From Flavobacterium sp. Root901 (lineage in GTDB: Bacteria > Bacteroidota > Bacteroidia > Flavobacteriales > Flavobacteriaceae), in the NCBI RefSeq assembly GCF_001429765.1, contig NZ_LMJB01000011.1, positions 44,993 to 108,992 on the forward strand: DNA of 64,000 bases, given 5' to 3'. The position numbers were made by a program, and so were the translations under genes. The notes under the pieces are model-generated. The model had not been told where the DNA came from, searched no databases, and worked only from the letters and a program-made list of their open reading frames with translations. Below, one piece after another: positions 27,920 to 38,426 of this stretch (the first letter of the stretch is position 1; every line of letters starts with the position of its first letter).

Positions 27920-28408
27920 TTATTTTACCAACTTTGATACATTAACAAATGTTCCAATATCTATAGTAGAATTATCCTTTACTTTATGCAACAGAAAGTG
28001 AAGAGTGTCTATTCTAGTAGTTTTTGGGAATGCTATCATGAACACCCCATTGCCAGAACCTACATAACCAAAATGTTTTTCTTTTATTTTCCATTCTAAA
28101 AAGTATTCACTTTTCTTAAACTTTGTGTTCGTTTTTTTTAATTTTAAGATAACTTGATTATTTGGAGACAAAGCAACTTTTCTTTTTTCTCCATTTATAA
28201 CTTTATAATGCCAAACTTTTTCAATCCATACAGAATCAATAATATCTAAATCTCCAGTTTGCAATTTATTTGCTGTAGAGATATAAAAACCATTTTCTTT
28301 TGAACTTGAAATTGTTGAAGATGCTTGTGGGGTTGCTGTATTGAATTCATTACAACTAATATACATTAATGCTATAATGCATAGACTAAATAAAACTTTC
28401 TTTCTCAT
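27920..28408 (-). CDS. Lipoprotein coupled to the RHS tip, candidate immunity protein
   Basis: A 162-residue protein with a lipobox (LMYISCNEF, Cys at about 19). The mature part is mainly beta-strand-like (WIEKVWHYKVINGEKRKV, VILKLKKTNTKFKKSEYFLEWKI) and ends in FVNVSKLVK. No family recognised. Its ATG overlaps the stop of the RHS gene by four bases (ATGA), which implies translational coupling. In RHS and other polymorphic toxin systems the gene just after the toxin tip is usually the immunity gene, and periplasmic or membrane-anchored immunity fits a tip that acts outside the cytoplasm. The assignment is inferred. Confidence 0.55.
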   Translation of the reverse strand: MRKKVLFSLCIIALMYISCNEFNTATPQASSTISSSKENGFYISTANKLQTGDLDIIDSVWIEKVWHYKVINGEKRKVALSPNNQVILKLKKTNTKFKKSEYFLEWKIKEKHFGYVGSGNGVFMIAFPKTTRIDTLHFLLHKVKDNSTIDIGTFVNVSKLVK

Positions 28409-31400
28409 TTTCTTGAAAATATTGTTCGTGGTACGTTTTTATTTGCCTGTTTGACAGAATAGTACATCTCGTTTGGAACTACTCCATTATATAAAGCTGC
28501 TCCTGCAGAATAACCTCCATATACTTTGTATTTATCAGGGTCAACCGTTCTTATACCCAATTTATTTAAGGTTTCATTTACGGCTTGCCCACAATTATTA
28601 AAAATAAGTGAATATTTACTCAATGCCTGTTTTGTCATTTCCTTTTCTCCGTTTTCAGCTGTGGACGATTGTATTTTAATTACTACGCCTTCTTTATATT
28701 CAGAATAATCTTTATTAGCAAAAAAATCATTAATTTTAGCAAATGGCTGTATCCTAGCTTCTAACGCAGGACCACCAGTCAATGGATTATTGCCACTATT
28801 AGAATTTTCATCATCGTCTCTACCCTCCTTTGAAATAAATACCCATCCTGTATCGTCATTACCTACTAATAAAGCATTATGTCCAAAACCGCCTGCTCCT
28901 TTTGGCGCATTTACGATAGCAACATAATCACCATTTTTGTATTGCTCTTGTTTAGGTGTAGAATTTTTAATACCATGACTTGCCTTTGCTTCTTCAAACG
29001 ACACTTCTTTATCTCCATCTTTATAGACTCCTTTTCTTCCTGAATTATGGGCATCCCAATCATAAGTAGCGAGCATTCCATCTGGGTCAATAAAAAATAC
29101 AGGATTGTTATAACAATAAGTATATGGCGACCATCTTCTAGACATTTCTGCCAATGGATCAATGTTCACCCAACGTCCAAGTGCAGGGTCATAATTTCTA
29201 AAACCATAATCATAGATCCCAACCCCCAGCTCGTCTTGGAGCTCTTTTCCATTATACTTATACTTATTGTCTACACCATTTATAGCTGTATTATAGCCCT
29301 TTTGAATTAAGCCAAAAGCATAATAATTATTTTCCTGAACAATTTCACTGCTGTTTATTACACCATTGTTGTCTTTGTCCTGATAGCTAAGGCGATTATT
29401 GCCTAAGTGATCTTTATATTGATAAATATAATTATAAATTCCTGAATTGTAAGCAACATACCCTTCTGGTTGTACGAATTGTTTTAAAATATTGTTTTCA
29501 TAAATAAAACTGCCAGCATAATCAGTACTTCCTCCTGTACTAATGGTCTTACGTTGTTTTGTACCTGTGGCATCGTAAAAATAATTTATTGTGCCACTAT
29601 TTAATGTAATAGATGTAGGAAGATTTAAATGATTATAACTTATGGCTGTAATGTTTTTGTTAGAATCCGTTTTCATGTTACCATTACTATCATAGGTATA
29701 CTCTATAGCAGTATTACTTCCATTATTAAATCCTTCAGTACTTCCAGAGGTATCTTCAACTTTAGTAAGTTTATTTCCTGTATCATATGTATAAGCAAGG
29801 ATATCCATATTACCAAATGTAGTTGCTAAAGTATTTGTATTTCCCTTTCTGTCAATACTCATTATATTGCCATTTTTATCATAACTTATATTTTCATTGT
29901 ATCTTCCAGAATTTTGGGTAGAAACATCTGTAGCCTTCGTCAATCGGCTTAAATTATCATAGGTATACGTATAATTTTTTAGGCTGTTATCGGGACTTGC
30001 CGTTTTCCAAAAAGTCTGGCTTATATTACCATTGAATAATTTATTATCAGGCGTACTTGTAGTGGTGTTATAGTTTATTTGAAATGCAAACAAATCAGTT
30101 CCTAAACTATTTATATTGTTAATATTTTTTAACCAGCCGCGTATATTGTAGCTAAAATCAACATTTTGTAAACGTGATTGTGTAGTTTTTCCCCCTACAC
30201 CTTTATTAACCAGCTGACCTAAATTATCATAAGTATTATTCGCAATTATTTCCTGGGCCTGACTATTAATAGATTGCTTTTGTGTTAATAGACGTCCGAT
30301 ATGATCATAGGAATAAACATCAACTATTGTAATTAAAGGATCTGTTCCTTTTTTTTGTGTTGAGGTAGTTTCTAAAACTTTTCCGGCAAAATCAAGTTTT
30401 GTTTTTACTGTAGCTATTGTTGTTAAATAATTATTTTTACTATAAGCATAGATGTTTCTTCCCTTTGTATCATAATAAGTTACATTCGTTATCCAGTTTG
30501 AAGTATCTAAAATACGCACTTTTGTACAAGTACTTAAACCTTTTGCATTAGTGATTGGAGTAATACCATAAGAGGCAGCAGTTGTTCCCCCATCAAGATC
30601 AATATTGCTGTATTCATCATAATAATTTATGGTAAATATGTCAATGTCGGCAGTAGGAAACGCAGTATTGGGATAATAAATGTTAGTACCTTTAATATTC
30701 TTAACGGTAGATTTACTTTCGAATAAAGTTGTGCTTTTATTAGCTTCCGTTTGAACTAACGCTCTTGTTGTTTGTACAGTATTTATGTATTCGCCAGTAT
30801 AAATAGGCCTGCCAAAAGCATCAAATTTAGTAAACAGCCATTTATTTAAAGCTCTTAAATTTGCATCTTGGGTAAGTATAGGTCTGTCTAATTTGTCATA
30901 CACAATGTATTCCCATTCTTTCCCTGGGAGCTTTTTTTCAACTAATCTATTTTTGGTATCGTATCGATATTGATAGCATAACTCTTTTAATACAGGATCA
31001 CTTGTTGAACCTTCAGCTTTTGGAGGTAAAACATAGGTAAGGTTTCCGTAAGTATCATAAATGTAATAAGTATCATGTTTAGCCTCTGTTTCAGAAGTGT
31101 AATTAGAATAGGTGCGTTTTAAAATAACCTGACCTTCTTTATTTTTAAACTCTTCGGTTGTATTGTTTTTACCGCTTACCCAGTTTTCGTCTTTGGTAAT
31201 AGTTTTATACAATTGATTTTCAGTATAATTTATAGTCGAAGTAACAGTAGGAACATGTACATTATCTGCATTTACAGTTGTTGTAACTACAAAAAGTTTA
31301 ACCTGGTCACCACTTGAGGTATTAGTATTAGCCTGATACTCTAATTTTATTTCATGTCCGCCATTTAAAGCCCAGTCTTTCCCAGGAGCAGCTTGTAATA

Positions 31401-32025
31401 GTACACGATTTAAAGGTGTATTTTCAAGTTTTTTTTGAGAAAATGGGTTAGGCAGGGTATTATCAATATCTTGCGGATAATTAAGTTTATAGTAATTATT
31501 AGTTCTTGTTTCTGCATCAGTGCTGTTTCTATAAGATGCTGTAGAACTCAAATCATCCATATATGGAAGATATTCTTTTTCCTGTATTCCGATATTATTA
31601 TAAGCCATGTGGTTAACAATATCACTTTTACTAGGAGATCCTTTTATGGTAATACTCTGCAAGGGTCTGCCTAAGCCATCATGATAGGTTATACTTTCTA
31701 AAACATCAGAATTATTGACAATGTTTTCAGAAGATAATAATGCAGTTTGGTATTTACGCGTAAAAACGAAATTCTCATTGCTAAAAGCAAAAAGTGGGAT
31801 ATATGCATCTGGACTGATTTTAGCCACAAATGTACTTCCGGGTTTTATGTGTGTGGTTGCACTCAACACAATACTTTGAGTTGCAATAAGAGTCTCTGTT
31901 CCAGTTACTGTGTATGGACCGTTAGCACCTCCTTTACTAATTGTAACAGGTACTTGTGCATGCGTATATATTGTGAATAACAACAAAATAATTTGTATGC
32001 TACATCGTTTTGTATTATTTATCAT
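28405..32025 (-). CDS. DUF6443-type RHS core protein with papain-like C-terminal tip
   Basis: A 1206-residue secreted protein (signal peptide to about residue 23, THAQ). The DUF6443-type start is visible in ESITYHDGLGRPLQS; YD repeats follow (YTYDNLSRLTKATD, EYTYDSNGNMKTDSN), then the RHS core KYNGKELQDELG, NYDPALGRWVNIDPL and YNNPVFFIDPDGML. The conserved part ends at about residue 985. The last 221 residues are specific to this gene and contain GFGHNALLVG (His about 1049) and IFNNCGQAVNETLNKLG (Cys about 1145), a spacing reminiscent of permuted papain/NlpC-P60-like enzymes. It follows the 32060 gene by 34 bases. Confidence 0.85.
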   Translation of the reverse strand: MINNTKRCSIQIILLLFTIYTHAQVPVTISKGGANGPYTVTGTETLIATQSIVLSATTHIKPGSTFVAKISPDAYIPLFAFSNENFVFTRKYQTALLSSENIVNNSDVLESITYHDGLGRPLQSITIKGSPSKSDIVNHMAYNNIGIQEKEYLPYMDDLSSTASYRNSTDAETRTNNYYKLNYPQDIDNTLPNPFSQKKLENTPLNRVLLQAAPGKDWALNGGHEIKLEYQANTNTSSGDQVKLFVVTTTVNADNVHVPTVTSTINYTENQLYKTITKDENWVSGKNNTTEEFKNKEGQVILKRTYSNYTSETEAKHDTYYIYDTYGNLTYVLPPKAEGSTSDPVLKELCYQYRYDTKNRLVEKKLPGKEWEYIVYDKLDRPILTQDANLRALNKWLFTKFDAFGRPIYTGEYINTVQTTRALVQTEANKSTTLFESKSTVKNIKGTNIYYPNTAFPTADIDIFTINYYDEYSNIDLDGGTTAASYGITPITNAKGLSTCTKVRILDTSNWITNVTYYDTKGRNIYAYSKNNYLTTIATVKTKLDFAGKVLETTSTQKKGTDPLITIVDVYSYDHIGRLLTQKQSINSQAQEIIANNTYDNLGQLVNKGVGGKTTQSRLQNVDFSYNIRGWLKNINNINSLGTDLFAFQINYNTTTSTPDNKLFNGNISQTFWKTASPDNSLKNYTYTYDNLSRLTKATDVSTQNSGRYNENISYDKNGNIMSIDRKGNTNTLATTFGNMDILAYTYDTGNKLTKVEDTSGSTEGFNNGSNTAIEYTYDSNGNMKTDSNKNITAISYNHLNLPTSITLNSGTINYFYDATGTKQRKTISTGGSTDYAGSFIYENNILKQFVQPEGYVAYNSGIYNYIYQYKDHLGNNRLSYQDKDNNGVINSSEIVQENNYYAFGLIQKGYNTAINGVDNKYKYNGKELQDELGVGIYDYGFRNYDPALGRWVNIDPLAEMSRRWSPYTYCYNNPVFFIDPDGMLATYDWDAHNSGRKGVYKDGDKEVSFEEAKASHGIKNSTPKQEQYKNGDYVAIVNAPKGAGGFGHNALLVGNDDTGWVFISKEGRDDDENSNSGNNPLTGGPALEARIQPFAKINDFFANKDYSEYKEGVVIKIQSSTAENGEKEMTKQALSKYSLIFNNCGQAVNETLNKLGIRTVDPDKYKVYGGYSAGAALYNGVVPNEMYYSVKQANKNVPRTIFSRK

Positions 32026-32059
32026 AACTATCGTTAATATTTTAAGATCTTATAAATTA

Positions 32060-35000
32060 TTATTCCTCAGTATCAAGAAACTGTACCTGATAATTAAGGT
32101 TATCTACACTTGATAATCCTTGTTGAAGAGTTAATACTTCACTTTCAAAAGTTATTGGTGCAGCTGCAGCATCAAACTTTTTAGTTGCAATACATATTAA
32201 TTTTGCTCGTTTTCCATTTAAGGCAGGTGGAACAAAGAAAAGATCTTTTGACTCTAAAGTTCTAATTATTGGAACCTGCTGACCTGTGGTTTCAATTTTT
32301 AAATACCAATTAAAGTTATAATTACTGCTGTTTTCTACTTGCTGAAGTACAGATGCTCTGTCAAACTTATATGCTCCTTTGCTTACATAGAAATTAGTAT
32401 AATATTCTAACATGTATGGAAATTTTATAAAAGCAGCAAAAGCATGAGGAGTAAATGTGTCTTCATTATGGATACCTCCAGTTGGTCTTGTGAAATTAAA
32501 TAATGGGTGTAGACTTGGTGTTGTAATTCCTGTCCATGTGAAAGTTGTCGAAAGAAATGCTGGTACAGGAATGTCATATGTTTTATATCTTTCAACATAT
32601 ATTTTAAAATCAGGAGTAACAACAGTTCCATTATCTATAGTCCATGGAGCATCATTCCAGTATCCTGGATCTGGAGGTGTTGTTCCTGTATTATTACCGA
32701 TTCCATTTCCTGATGTTTTACTGCAGGCGTCACCAGAATATAAGTCAGATACTCCAAGTTTGTAAAGAGCCGGTACATTATCATAAATGTCCAATCCGCT
32801 TTTAAACTGCATTAAATTACTTTTTGCAGTATAGGTAACTGTTTTTCTTAACGGATCTGCGTGATCATATCCAGACGTTATTTTAGCAGAGCAAATTATT
32901 CTGCCATAAGTGCCATCAAGACATTTAGGTATAAAAAACACATTAGAATATTCCTGGACTTGCGGAAGTTCTATTTTTTTACCATCAATTTCCATCCACC
33001 ATGTAAGTTCAACTACTCTGTCAGGCCCTTGAAATTTAGGATTATCTAACCCCGAAAGACTAAAAGTATTCCCAGATCTTTCTGCAAAATAATTACAGGT
33101 ATATTCCGATGTCGGATATGGGAGGTTTAGCTGTGTATATTCTAATGGCAGCGGATAATAACCAGGCGTATAGTGTACTCCTGTTTGAGCAGGATTTGGA
33201 AAATATAATTTATCATGAAGACTTAAAATGTTTCTTCCTTTATAGGGTGCTCCATCAGGTAATTTATCTTCCCAGCTAACACCTCTGCCACAAGCAACAG
33301 GTACTTTGTATGATGTAAAATCACCAACTATAACCTGTAAATCTGTGTCATAAATAGAAGTATCTTCTTCCGTTGGAATTCTTATTCCACTTTGGCAATC
33401 ATTTGCAATGCCGGTGTAACCATAGCAATATTCTTCAATAATATTCTGATCCTGGTCTTTAATTGTTTTAAGACGGTTTAAATCATCATACTCATAAGTA
33501 ACTAAAGTACCTTTTGGATCTATAATTTTTGAAATACCAACCAATGGTTTGTAGATATAAGAAGTAACCATAGCGCTAGCTAAATTAGTTCTGATTTTTT
33601 GAATTTCTGCTGTTAATTGATTTTCAGTATAACTTTGTAAATATTCAAGAGTTTCAGTACTGCTTTTGCTTAATGCAGTCATAACTTGCGAATAGGAGGC
33701 ATTTTGTATTTTAGCAATCGGCTTAGAATAGTTATATCCCCAAAGATATACGGTATGTGAGTCATCCTTTTTAGAAGATTCTATTACATTACCAAATTTG
33801 TCATAATCATGAAATTGAATTTTTTCTTCAAATTGGTTTGACGTGGTTTGGATACCTTTAATAGTTTGAACCGCTCTTGGAAGAATTAATGTTTTAGTGC
33901 CTTTAACAAAAGAGTTATATAATACCTCCTGAGTACTAAGACTTTCTTGATTATTATCGACTTTACGTGATGTTTTTACAATTATAGGTTCAGCAATCCG
34001 ATTAGCACTTACCAGACTATTCATTAATTGTGTAATAGTATAATCATGCGGGTACGTGGTTTCTTTTATTAAAGAAGTTGTACTTCCAGATTCATTAACG
34101 ATATTTTGTACTGATTTTGGTAGTGAATATTTTAAATCATAAGTAGTTGAGGTTGCGTTTTCAACTTTATTTTGATTGTATTTTGTAATCGTCTTTGTTT
34201 CGCTAGTCAAATTTCTACTGGCATAAACTGAAGGGAAAAATGCAAAATCTGGTTCTATCGGTTCAAGATCACCTTCTTCACTAGGGAAAACTTCTTTTCT
34301 TGCAATTGGCACCTTATCACTAATTTGGTCAAAAATATCATATTGATAACTGTATTTCGTATTTTCTACCAAGTTATTGTTTTTCTCATATTTTCCAATA
34401 GACTTTAATTTTCCAATTAATAATTCTGTATTATTAGTTGTAGGTAGTCTCCATCCATTATTTAATCCAAATTCAATTTTATTTTTATCATAACTTTTAT
34501 AAGTAAATAAAGGCTGTTCAACAGGATAATCTTTTCTTGTTGTAAATATCTTTTCAATATATCCATTGTCGGCATTTTCCTTTATTAACACTCTTGAATA
34601 TCCAACATTTGATCCCTCAACAACATCAAAATCAGCTCTGGAGTTTGTAAATGTATGAAGAACAAGACCCGGTTGAAGTGAATATGAGGATGCAGTCATA
34701 TAGTTTGCAGCAAGCTGCTCGCTGTAAGCATGTGCAATTCCAAGTACGGGTAAATTATTTAAAATTCCCGAAGAGTTGCCATTAGGATCTAAATAATTGT
34801 ATTTATGAACTTGTATTGCTCCCTTAGTATCAACTAACTTATGAGTTAATATTCTTAAACCACCTGATTTAACATTTAAACCGTTTAAAGGTGAATAAAA
34901 GTCATTTAATTCATATTCAAATTCTTCTCTTCCTCCGGTTGGATATTGAACTTTAATTAAAACACCAGATTTTGTATAAGCCAAAGATGGTTCTAATGAT

Positions 35001-36670
35001 CTCCCTTTTGTTGCAAAACTTCCAGGGAAAATTGAGAAAGGTGAAATTGAAAAATCTTTTTTATTAGGGCTGTAATATAATTTAGGCGGCGGCATAAGAC
35101 ACATGCCACAGCTCACTGAAGTTACATTATTATATTGGTTTGATACTGGGCCATTTGCATATCCTAAATAATCTGTAATTGATGATCCTCTTTCAGGAAG
35201 TTTAACCTCATCGTTATAGAAGAAACGATAAGGTGGTATTACTGCATTATTTTTTCCGATTTCCTGCACTGTTAAAAGACGTAATCTTTTACAAGTTGGT
35301 TCGCTACAATTATTATTAGAAATGGTATAATCATATTCTAACTTTATAGTTTTTATAATAATGTCGTTTATGTCCTTGATAATTATTTTTGATAATGCAT
35401 AATCCCCAGGTAAATCTTTTCTGGGTTCTTCGTATTTAAATTCAACTGTGCCTTCGGCATATGTAATTTTGCTGATTCTGTTTAAGTTAGGATATCTAAC
35501 CTCAGTTGAACTTAAATTTTGAATCAACTGATCACCCGCTGCAGTGGTTGTTTGAAAATTTGAAGTTTTTCGATATTCCGGATAATTTACAGCATATTTT
35601 TCATATGTGAAAGTAACTTCATTTCCTTTAAAATCTTTAATTGAACTAAGCTTATAAGCCATTATTTCCTGAGATGTTAAATCCCTGCTAGACCCTATAG
35701 TGGCATATGGAGATAATATTTCTCGATTAACATATTGGTTAATATCCAATTGATCAAAAACATATTGGGTGCCATTTATATTTGTAACCTCAATTTTATT
35801 AATACCTTGTATTTTTCTTACAGGCCCTCCTTCAAAATATCGTAAGTCTCCTTCAAATTTTATGTTGTCCCTAAATTCCGGAAAAAATGGAATAATTCCT
35901 GTTTTCCCAATAGTAGTTGTAATTTTATTTCCCTGATAAGCAATTTCCATAACAGAGCCATCTTTTCTGTGGGTAAAAGATGTATTTATTCCAGGAGCAT
36001 TTACGTAAAATAAATCAGGAGATAAATCTTTTTTTGTATATGGATATTCCATTTCAGCTAATGTAAAAATCTTATCAGTACCAGAAGTGATATCAAAATA
36101 TTTATTTAATGAAATGTTTTCATTTTGAAGAAGCCATCCAACTTCTTTCAATTTAAGACCTTGTGCGCCAGTAGTACCAATTCTTGAAAATTTTAACCTA
36201 TAATCATTCGGATTATATAACTGGGCATCTTCAACCCCAACTTTAAAATCTTCTATGCCTTTTATTACTTTGGTTATAATTCCGCCGGCGTTTAAAGACC
36301 AGTCCTGACCAACATTTGAAGCTGTTTCATCTACTTTAATACCCTTTGAAGAGTAATTTAATTCGATAGGAACAGTAATTTGACCTATTTGTATTTGATA
36401 TATAGCAATATTTATACTTGCCGAACCAGTATATTCGCCCACATTTGAAAAATTAACCTGCCTAAAACCTGCGGCATTTGGTGCAGCGATTTTAGGTGTA
36501 AAAATTTCGCTGTAAAGCAAATCATTGATTTTCGTAGATTCAGATGCTCCATCACCAATGGGCGCCTGTTCAACTGGTACTGCTGGATTCCCTCCAGGAG
36601 TTTGTGTTTGGGATGTAGCAGTAAAAGAGAAAAAAATAAGAACAAATAAAAAAAAGTAATAATGCTTCAT
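32060..36670 (-). CDS. Large secreted YD-repeat protein, TcB/SpvB-like half, with extra C-terminal module
   Basis: A 1536-residue protein with signal peptide (to about residue 20, ATSQ). The N-terminal part has the pattern shared by Bacteroidota YD proteins: GEYTGSASINIAIYQIQIG, then NYSSKGIKVDETASNVGQDW. YD-type repeats run to about residue 1085 (HTVYLWGYNYSKPIAKI, IIDPKGTLVTYEYDDLNRL). Unlike its paralogue at 52909 it continues for about 440 residues. That tail contains two related segments of about 65 residues (about 1222-1288 and 1453-1520), each with a W-x-x-x-I start, FF-x-P and a C-x-A motif. It precedes the RHS core gene and probably forms a shell with it, as TcB does with TcC. Confidence 0.75.
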   Translation of the reverse strand: MKHYYFFLFVLIFFSFTATSQTQTPGGNPAVPVEQAPIGDGASESTKINDLLYSEIFTPKIAAPNAAGFRQVNFSNVGEYTGSASINIAIYQIQIGQITVPIELNYSSKGIKVDETASNVGQDWSLNAGGIITKVIKGIEDFKVGVEDAQLYNPNDYRLKFSRIGTTGAQGLKLKEVGWLLQNENISLNKYFDITSGTDKIFTLAEMEYPYTKKDLSPDLFYVNAPGINTSFTHRKDGSVMEIAYQGNKITTTIGKTGIIPFFPEFRDNIKFEGDLRYFEGGPVRKIQGINKIEVTNINGTQYVFDQLDINQYVNREILSPYATIGSSRDLTSQEIMAYKLSSIKDFKGNEVTFTYEKYAVNYPEYRKTSNFQTTTAAGDQLIQNLSSTEVRYPNLNRISKITYAEGTVEFKYEEPRKDLPGDYALSKIIIKDINDIIIKTIKLEYDYTISNNNCSEPTCKRLRLLTVQEIGKNNAVIPPYRFFYNDEVKLPERGSSITDYLGYANGPVSNQYNNVTSVSCGMCLMPPPKLYYSPNKKDFSISPFSIFPGSFATKGRSLEPSLAYTKSGVLIKVQYPTGGREEFEYELNDFYSPLNGLNVKSGGLRILTHKLVDTKGAIQVHKYNYLDPNGNSSGILNNLPVLGIAHAYSEQLAANYMTASSYSLQPGLVLHTFTNSRADFDVVEGSNVGYSRVLIKENADNGYIEKIFTTRKDYPVEQPLFTYKSYDKNKIEFGLNNGWRLPTTNNTELLIGKLKSIGKYEKNNNLVENTKYSYQYDIFDQISDKVPIARKEVFPSEEGDLEPIEPDFAFFPSVYASRNLTSETKTITKYNQNKVENATSTTYDLKYSLPKSVQNIVNESGSTTSLIKETTYPHDYTITQLMNSLVSANRIAEPIIVKTSRKVDNNQESLSTQEVLYNSFVKGTKTLILPRAVQTIKGIQTTSNQFEEKIQFHDYDKFGNVIESSKKDDSHTVYLWGYNYSKPIAKIQNASYSQVMTALSKSSTETLEYLQSYTENQLTAEIQKIRTNLASAMVTSYIYKPLVGISKIIDPKGTLVTYEYDDLNRLKTIKDQDQNIIEEYCYGYTGIANDCQSGIRIPTEEDTSIYDTDLQVIVGDFTSYKVPVACGRGVSWEDKLPDGAPYKGRNILSLHDKLYFPNPAQTGVHYTPGYYPLPLEYTQLNLPYPTSEYTCNYFAERSGNTFSLSGLDNPKFQGPDRVVELTWWMEIDGKKIELPQVQEYSNVFFIPKCLDGTYGRIICSAKITSGYDHADPLRKTVTYTAKSNLMQFKSGLDIYDNVPALYKLGVSDLYSGDACSKTSGNGIGNNTGTTPPDPGYWNDAPWTIDNGTVVTPDFKIYVERYKTYDIPVPAFLSTTFTWTGITTPSLHPLFNFTRPTGGIHNEDTFTPHAFAAFIKFPYMLEYYTNFYVSKGAYKFDRASVLQQVENSSNYNFNWYLKIETTGQQVPIIRTLESKDLFFVPPALNGKRAKLICIATKKFDAAAAPITFESEVLTLQQGLSSVDNLNYQVQFLDTEE

Positions 36671-36823
36671 ATAATGAATATAATTGTTTTTGGCTTTGAT
36701 AAAATTGGTTAAAAATATAATATGTTTCTTTAATTTTGGCTTTTATTTGAAAGAAAAAAAAATAAATATTGTCTTTTGCTATATATGGATTAGTAGTTGT
36801 TTTTATTTTGCTTGCATAATTTT

Positions 36824-37960
36824 TTACCCAATCGCACTACTCAATTGAAACATAGGTAAGTACATTGCAACCAATAAAACAGCCACTAAAACCCCAACAA
36901 AAAGAATAATAAATGGCTCAAGAACAGTAGTCATTACCTTAGATTGCTGCACCACTTCCTGATTGTATTGTTCGCTAAGTTGCTTGAAAACATATTCTGT
37001 CTGGTTGGTTTCTTCGGCTACTTTTACAAGAGATATAATTCGGTTGTCGAAAAGGGGAGTATTCTTTAAACTGGCACTTAAACTGTTTCCTTTAAGAATG
37101 CTGTTTTCTACTTGTTCCAACGCTTCCTGAAGTGGTATAAAACGTATCATTTTTTTGACCATCTGAATACTATTTAATAAAGGAACCTTGGCAGTTGTTA
37201 GTAAAGTTACTGCCTGAGTAAATTGCGCCAGATAAACCTTGATCATAAAAGGCCCTAAAACCGGAATTTTGACTAAAAAATAATGCAGCGCTTTTTTATA
37301 TTTATAATTTTCTTTAAAGAATTGTGTTGAAAAGATAAAAAGGAATATTCCAAGGAAAAAATAAAGTCCGTATGTTTTTGTCCAGACCGATAATTTTACA
37401 ATCAGCTGTGTCAAAAACGGAAGTTCCATATTGTTTTGTTTGAAAATGTCTTGAAACATAGGAACTACATAACTCAACATAAAAACAACTACCAAAACCG
37501 CTGTGCTCAATACAATAGAAGGGTAGGTAAGCGCAGCGATTATAATTCTTTTCTGTTCGTTTTTACGTTCAAAAAAATAGCCAAGTTCCTGACAAACTTG
37601 TGCTGTCGTTCCGGTTTCTTCACCAATTTGAATTGAATAATATTCATACTCTGTAAATGATTTCGATTTTAATAATGCTTCTGAAAAAGGTTTTCCGTTT
37701 ACAACATCATTGAGGATGGTTTGAATTAAATCTTTATCAGCATTTTTCTTTAATGACTCGATAATCAAGGATAAACCTTCCTTGAAACTAACTCCGGCTT
37801 TTAATAAAACAGCGAGTTCCAGATAAAATGCCTGTTTTTTTTTATTATTAAAACTTTCGCCAAAAAGCGTAATTTCTTTTTTTAGCAAGCTTTCAATACT
37901 GCTCGTACTTTTGGACTGAACAGCTTTTCTGCTGGGTGTATTTTCTATTTTAAAGGCCAT
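36824..37960 (-). CDS. gspF: GspF/PilC-like inner membrane platform protein
   Basis: A 378-residue protein with two GspF domains: FYLELAVLLKAGVSFKEGL with YYSIQIGEETG in the first, and FTQAVTLLTTAKVPLLNSI with LVKVAEETNQTEYVF in the second. Three membrane helices lie near residues 140-165, 190-215 and 345-370. It is the core membrane component of type II secretion and type IV pilus machines. Its start overlaps the preceding pseudopilin gene by 11 bases. It is the last gene of the - strand secretion operon. Confidence 0.9.
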   Translation of the reverse strand: MAFKIENTPSRKAVQSKSTSSIESLLKKEITLFGESFNNKKKQAFYLELAVLLKAGVSFKEGLSLIIESLKKNADKDLIQTILNDVVNGKPFSEALLKSKSFTEYEYYSIQIGEETGTTAQVCQELGYFFERKNEQKRIIIAALTYPSIVLSTAVLVVVFMLSYVVPMFQDIFKQNNMELPFLTQLIVKLSVWTKTYGLYFFLGIFLFIFSTQFFKENYKYKKALHYFLVKIPVLGPFMIKVYLAQFTQAVTLLTTAKVPLLNSIQMVKKMIRFIPLQEALEQVENSILKGNSLSASLKNTPLFDNRIISLVKVAEETNQTEYVFKQLSEQYNQEVVQQSKVMTTVLEPFIILFVGVLVAVLLVAMYLPMFQLSSAIG

Positions 37961-38426
37961 TTTCCTGATTCATAAAAAAGGTTAAATCATTTTTTTTAGA
38001 AACAAAAATCTGATAATCGGGTAATTCTGTTTCAGCAAATATTGACAAAGCATCTATTTGTCCTTTCGTTATTTCTTTTCCCTTAAAAAAAGCTTTTTTA
38101 GGAATAATTTTCAATTTAATCGTATCAAGATTTCGCATACAAAACTTATCCTGAAATGAATAGGTTACTGTATCTATTTCCGAAGTCAGCAGTAATAACT
38201 GTTTAGAACTATCATACATTATATTGTGAGGTTCATTAAAGTCCTGCCAGAGTTTTTGCTCAAAAAGAGATAATGTGCTTGTTTTTTCAAAATTGTCCTG
38301 AATAGTATGAATTTGTTTTTGTACAATTCTCAAAACACTAAATGCCATACCTACTACAATAGCAGTTATAATCATAACTACTATCATTTCTGATAATGTA
38401 AATGATTTTAATTTTCCTGCTGCCAT
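37950..38426 (-). CDS. Pseudopilin (GspI/J-like)
   Basis: A 158-residue protein with a class III prepilin N-terminus: KLKS, then FTLSEMIVVMIITAIVVGMAFS. Ser8 is at position -1 and Glu13 at +5. A single hydrophobic helix is followed by a soluble domain of unknown detail. It overlaps the gene before it by 19 bases and the gspF-like gene after it by 11 bases. Size fits a minor pseudopilin. The Ser at -1 in place of Gly is shared with the other pseudopilins here. Confidence 0.75.
   Translation of the reverse strand: MAAGKLKSFTLSEMIVVMIITAIVVGMAFSVLRIVQKQIHTIQDNFEKTSTLSLFEQKLWQDFNEPHNIMYDSSKQLLLLTSEIDTVTYSFQDKFCMRNLDTIKLKIIPKKAFFKGKEITKGQIDALSIFAETELPDYQIFVSKKNDLTFFMNQENGL

Noticed and set aside
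32457..32765. 102-codon open frame on the + strand
   Set aside because: Antisense to the well-supported 32060 gene.
28405..36670. Type VI secretion linked RHS
   Set aside because: No VgrG, PAAR, Hcp or sheath genes are present, and both proteins have signal peptides.
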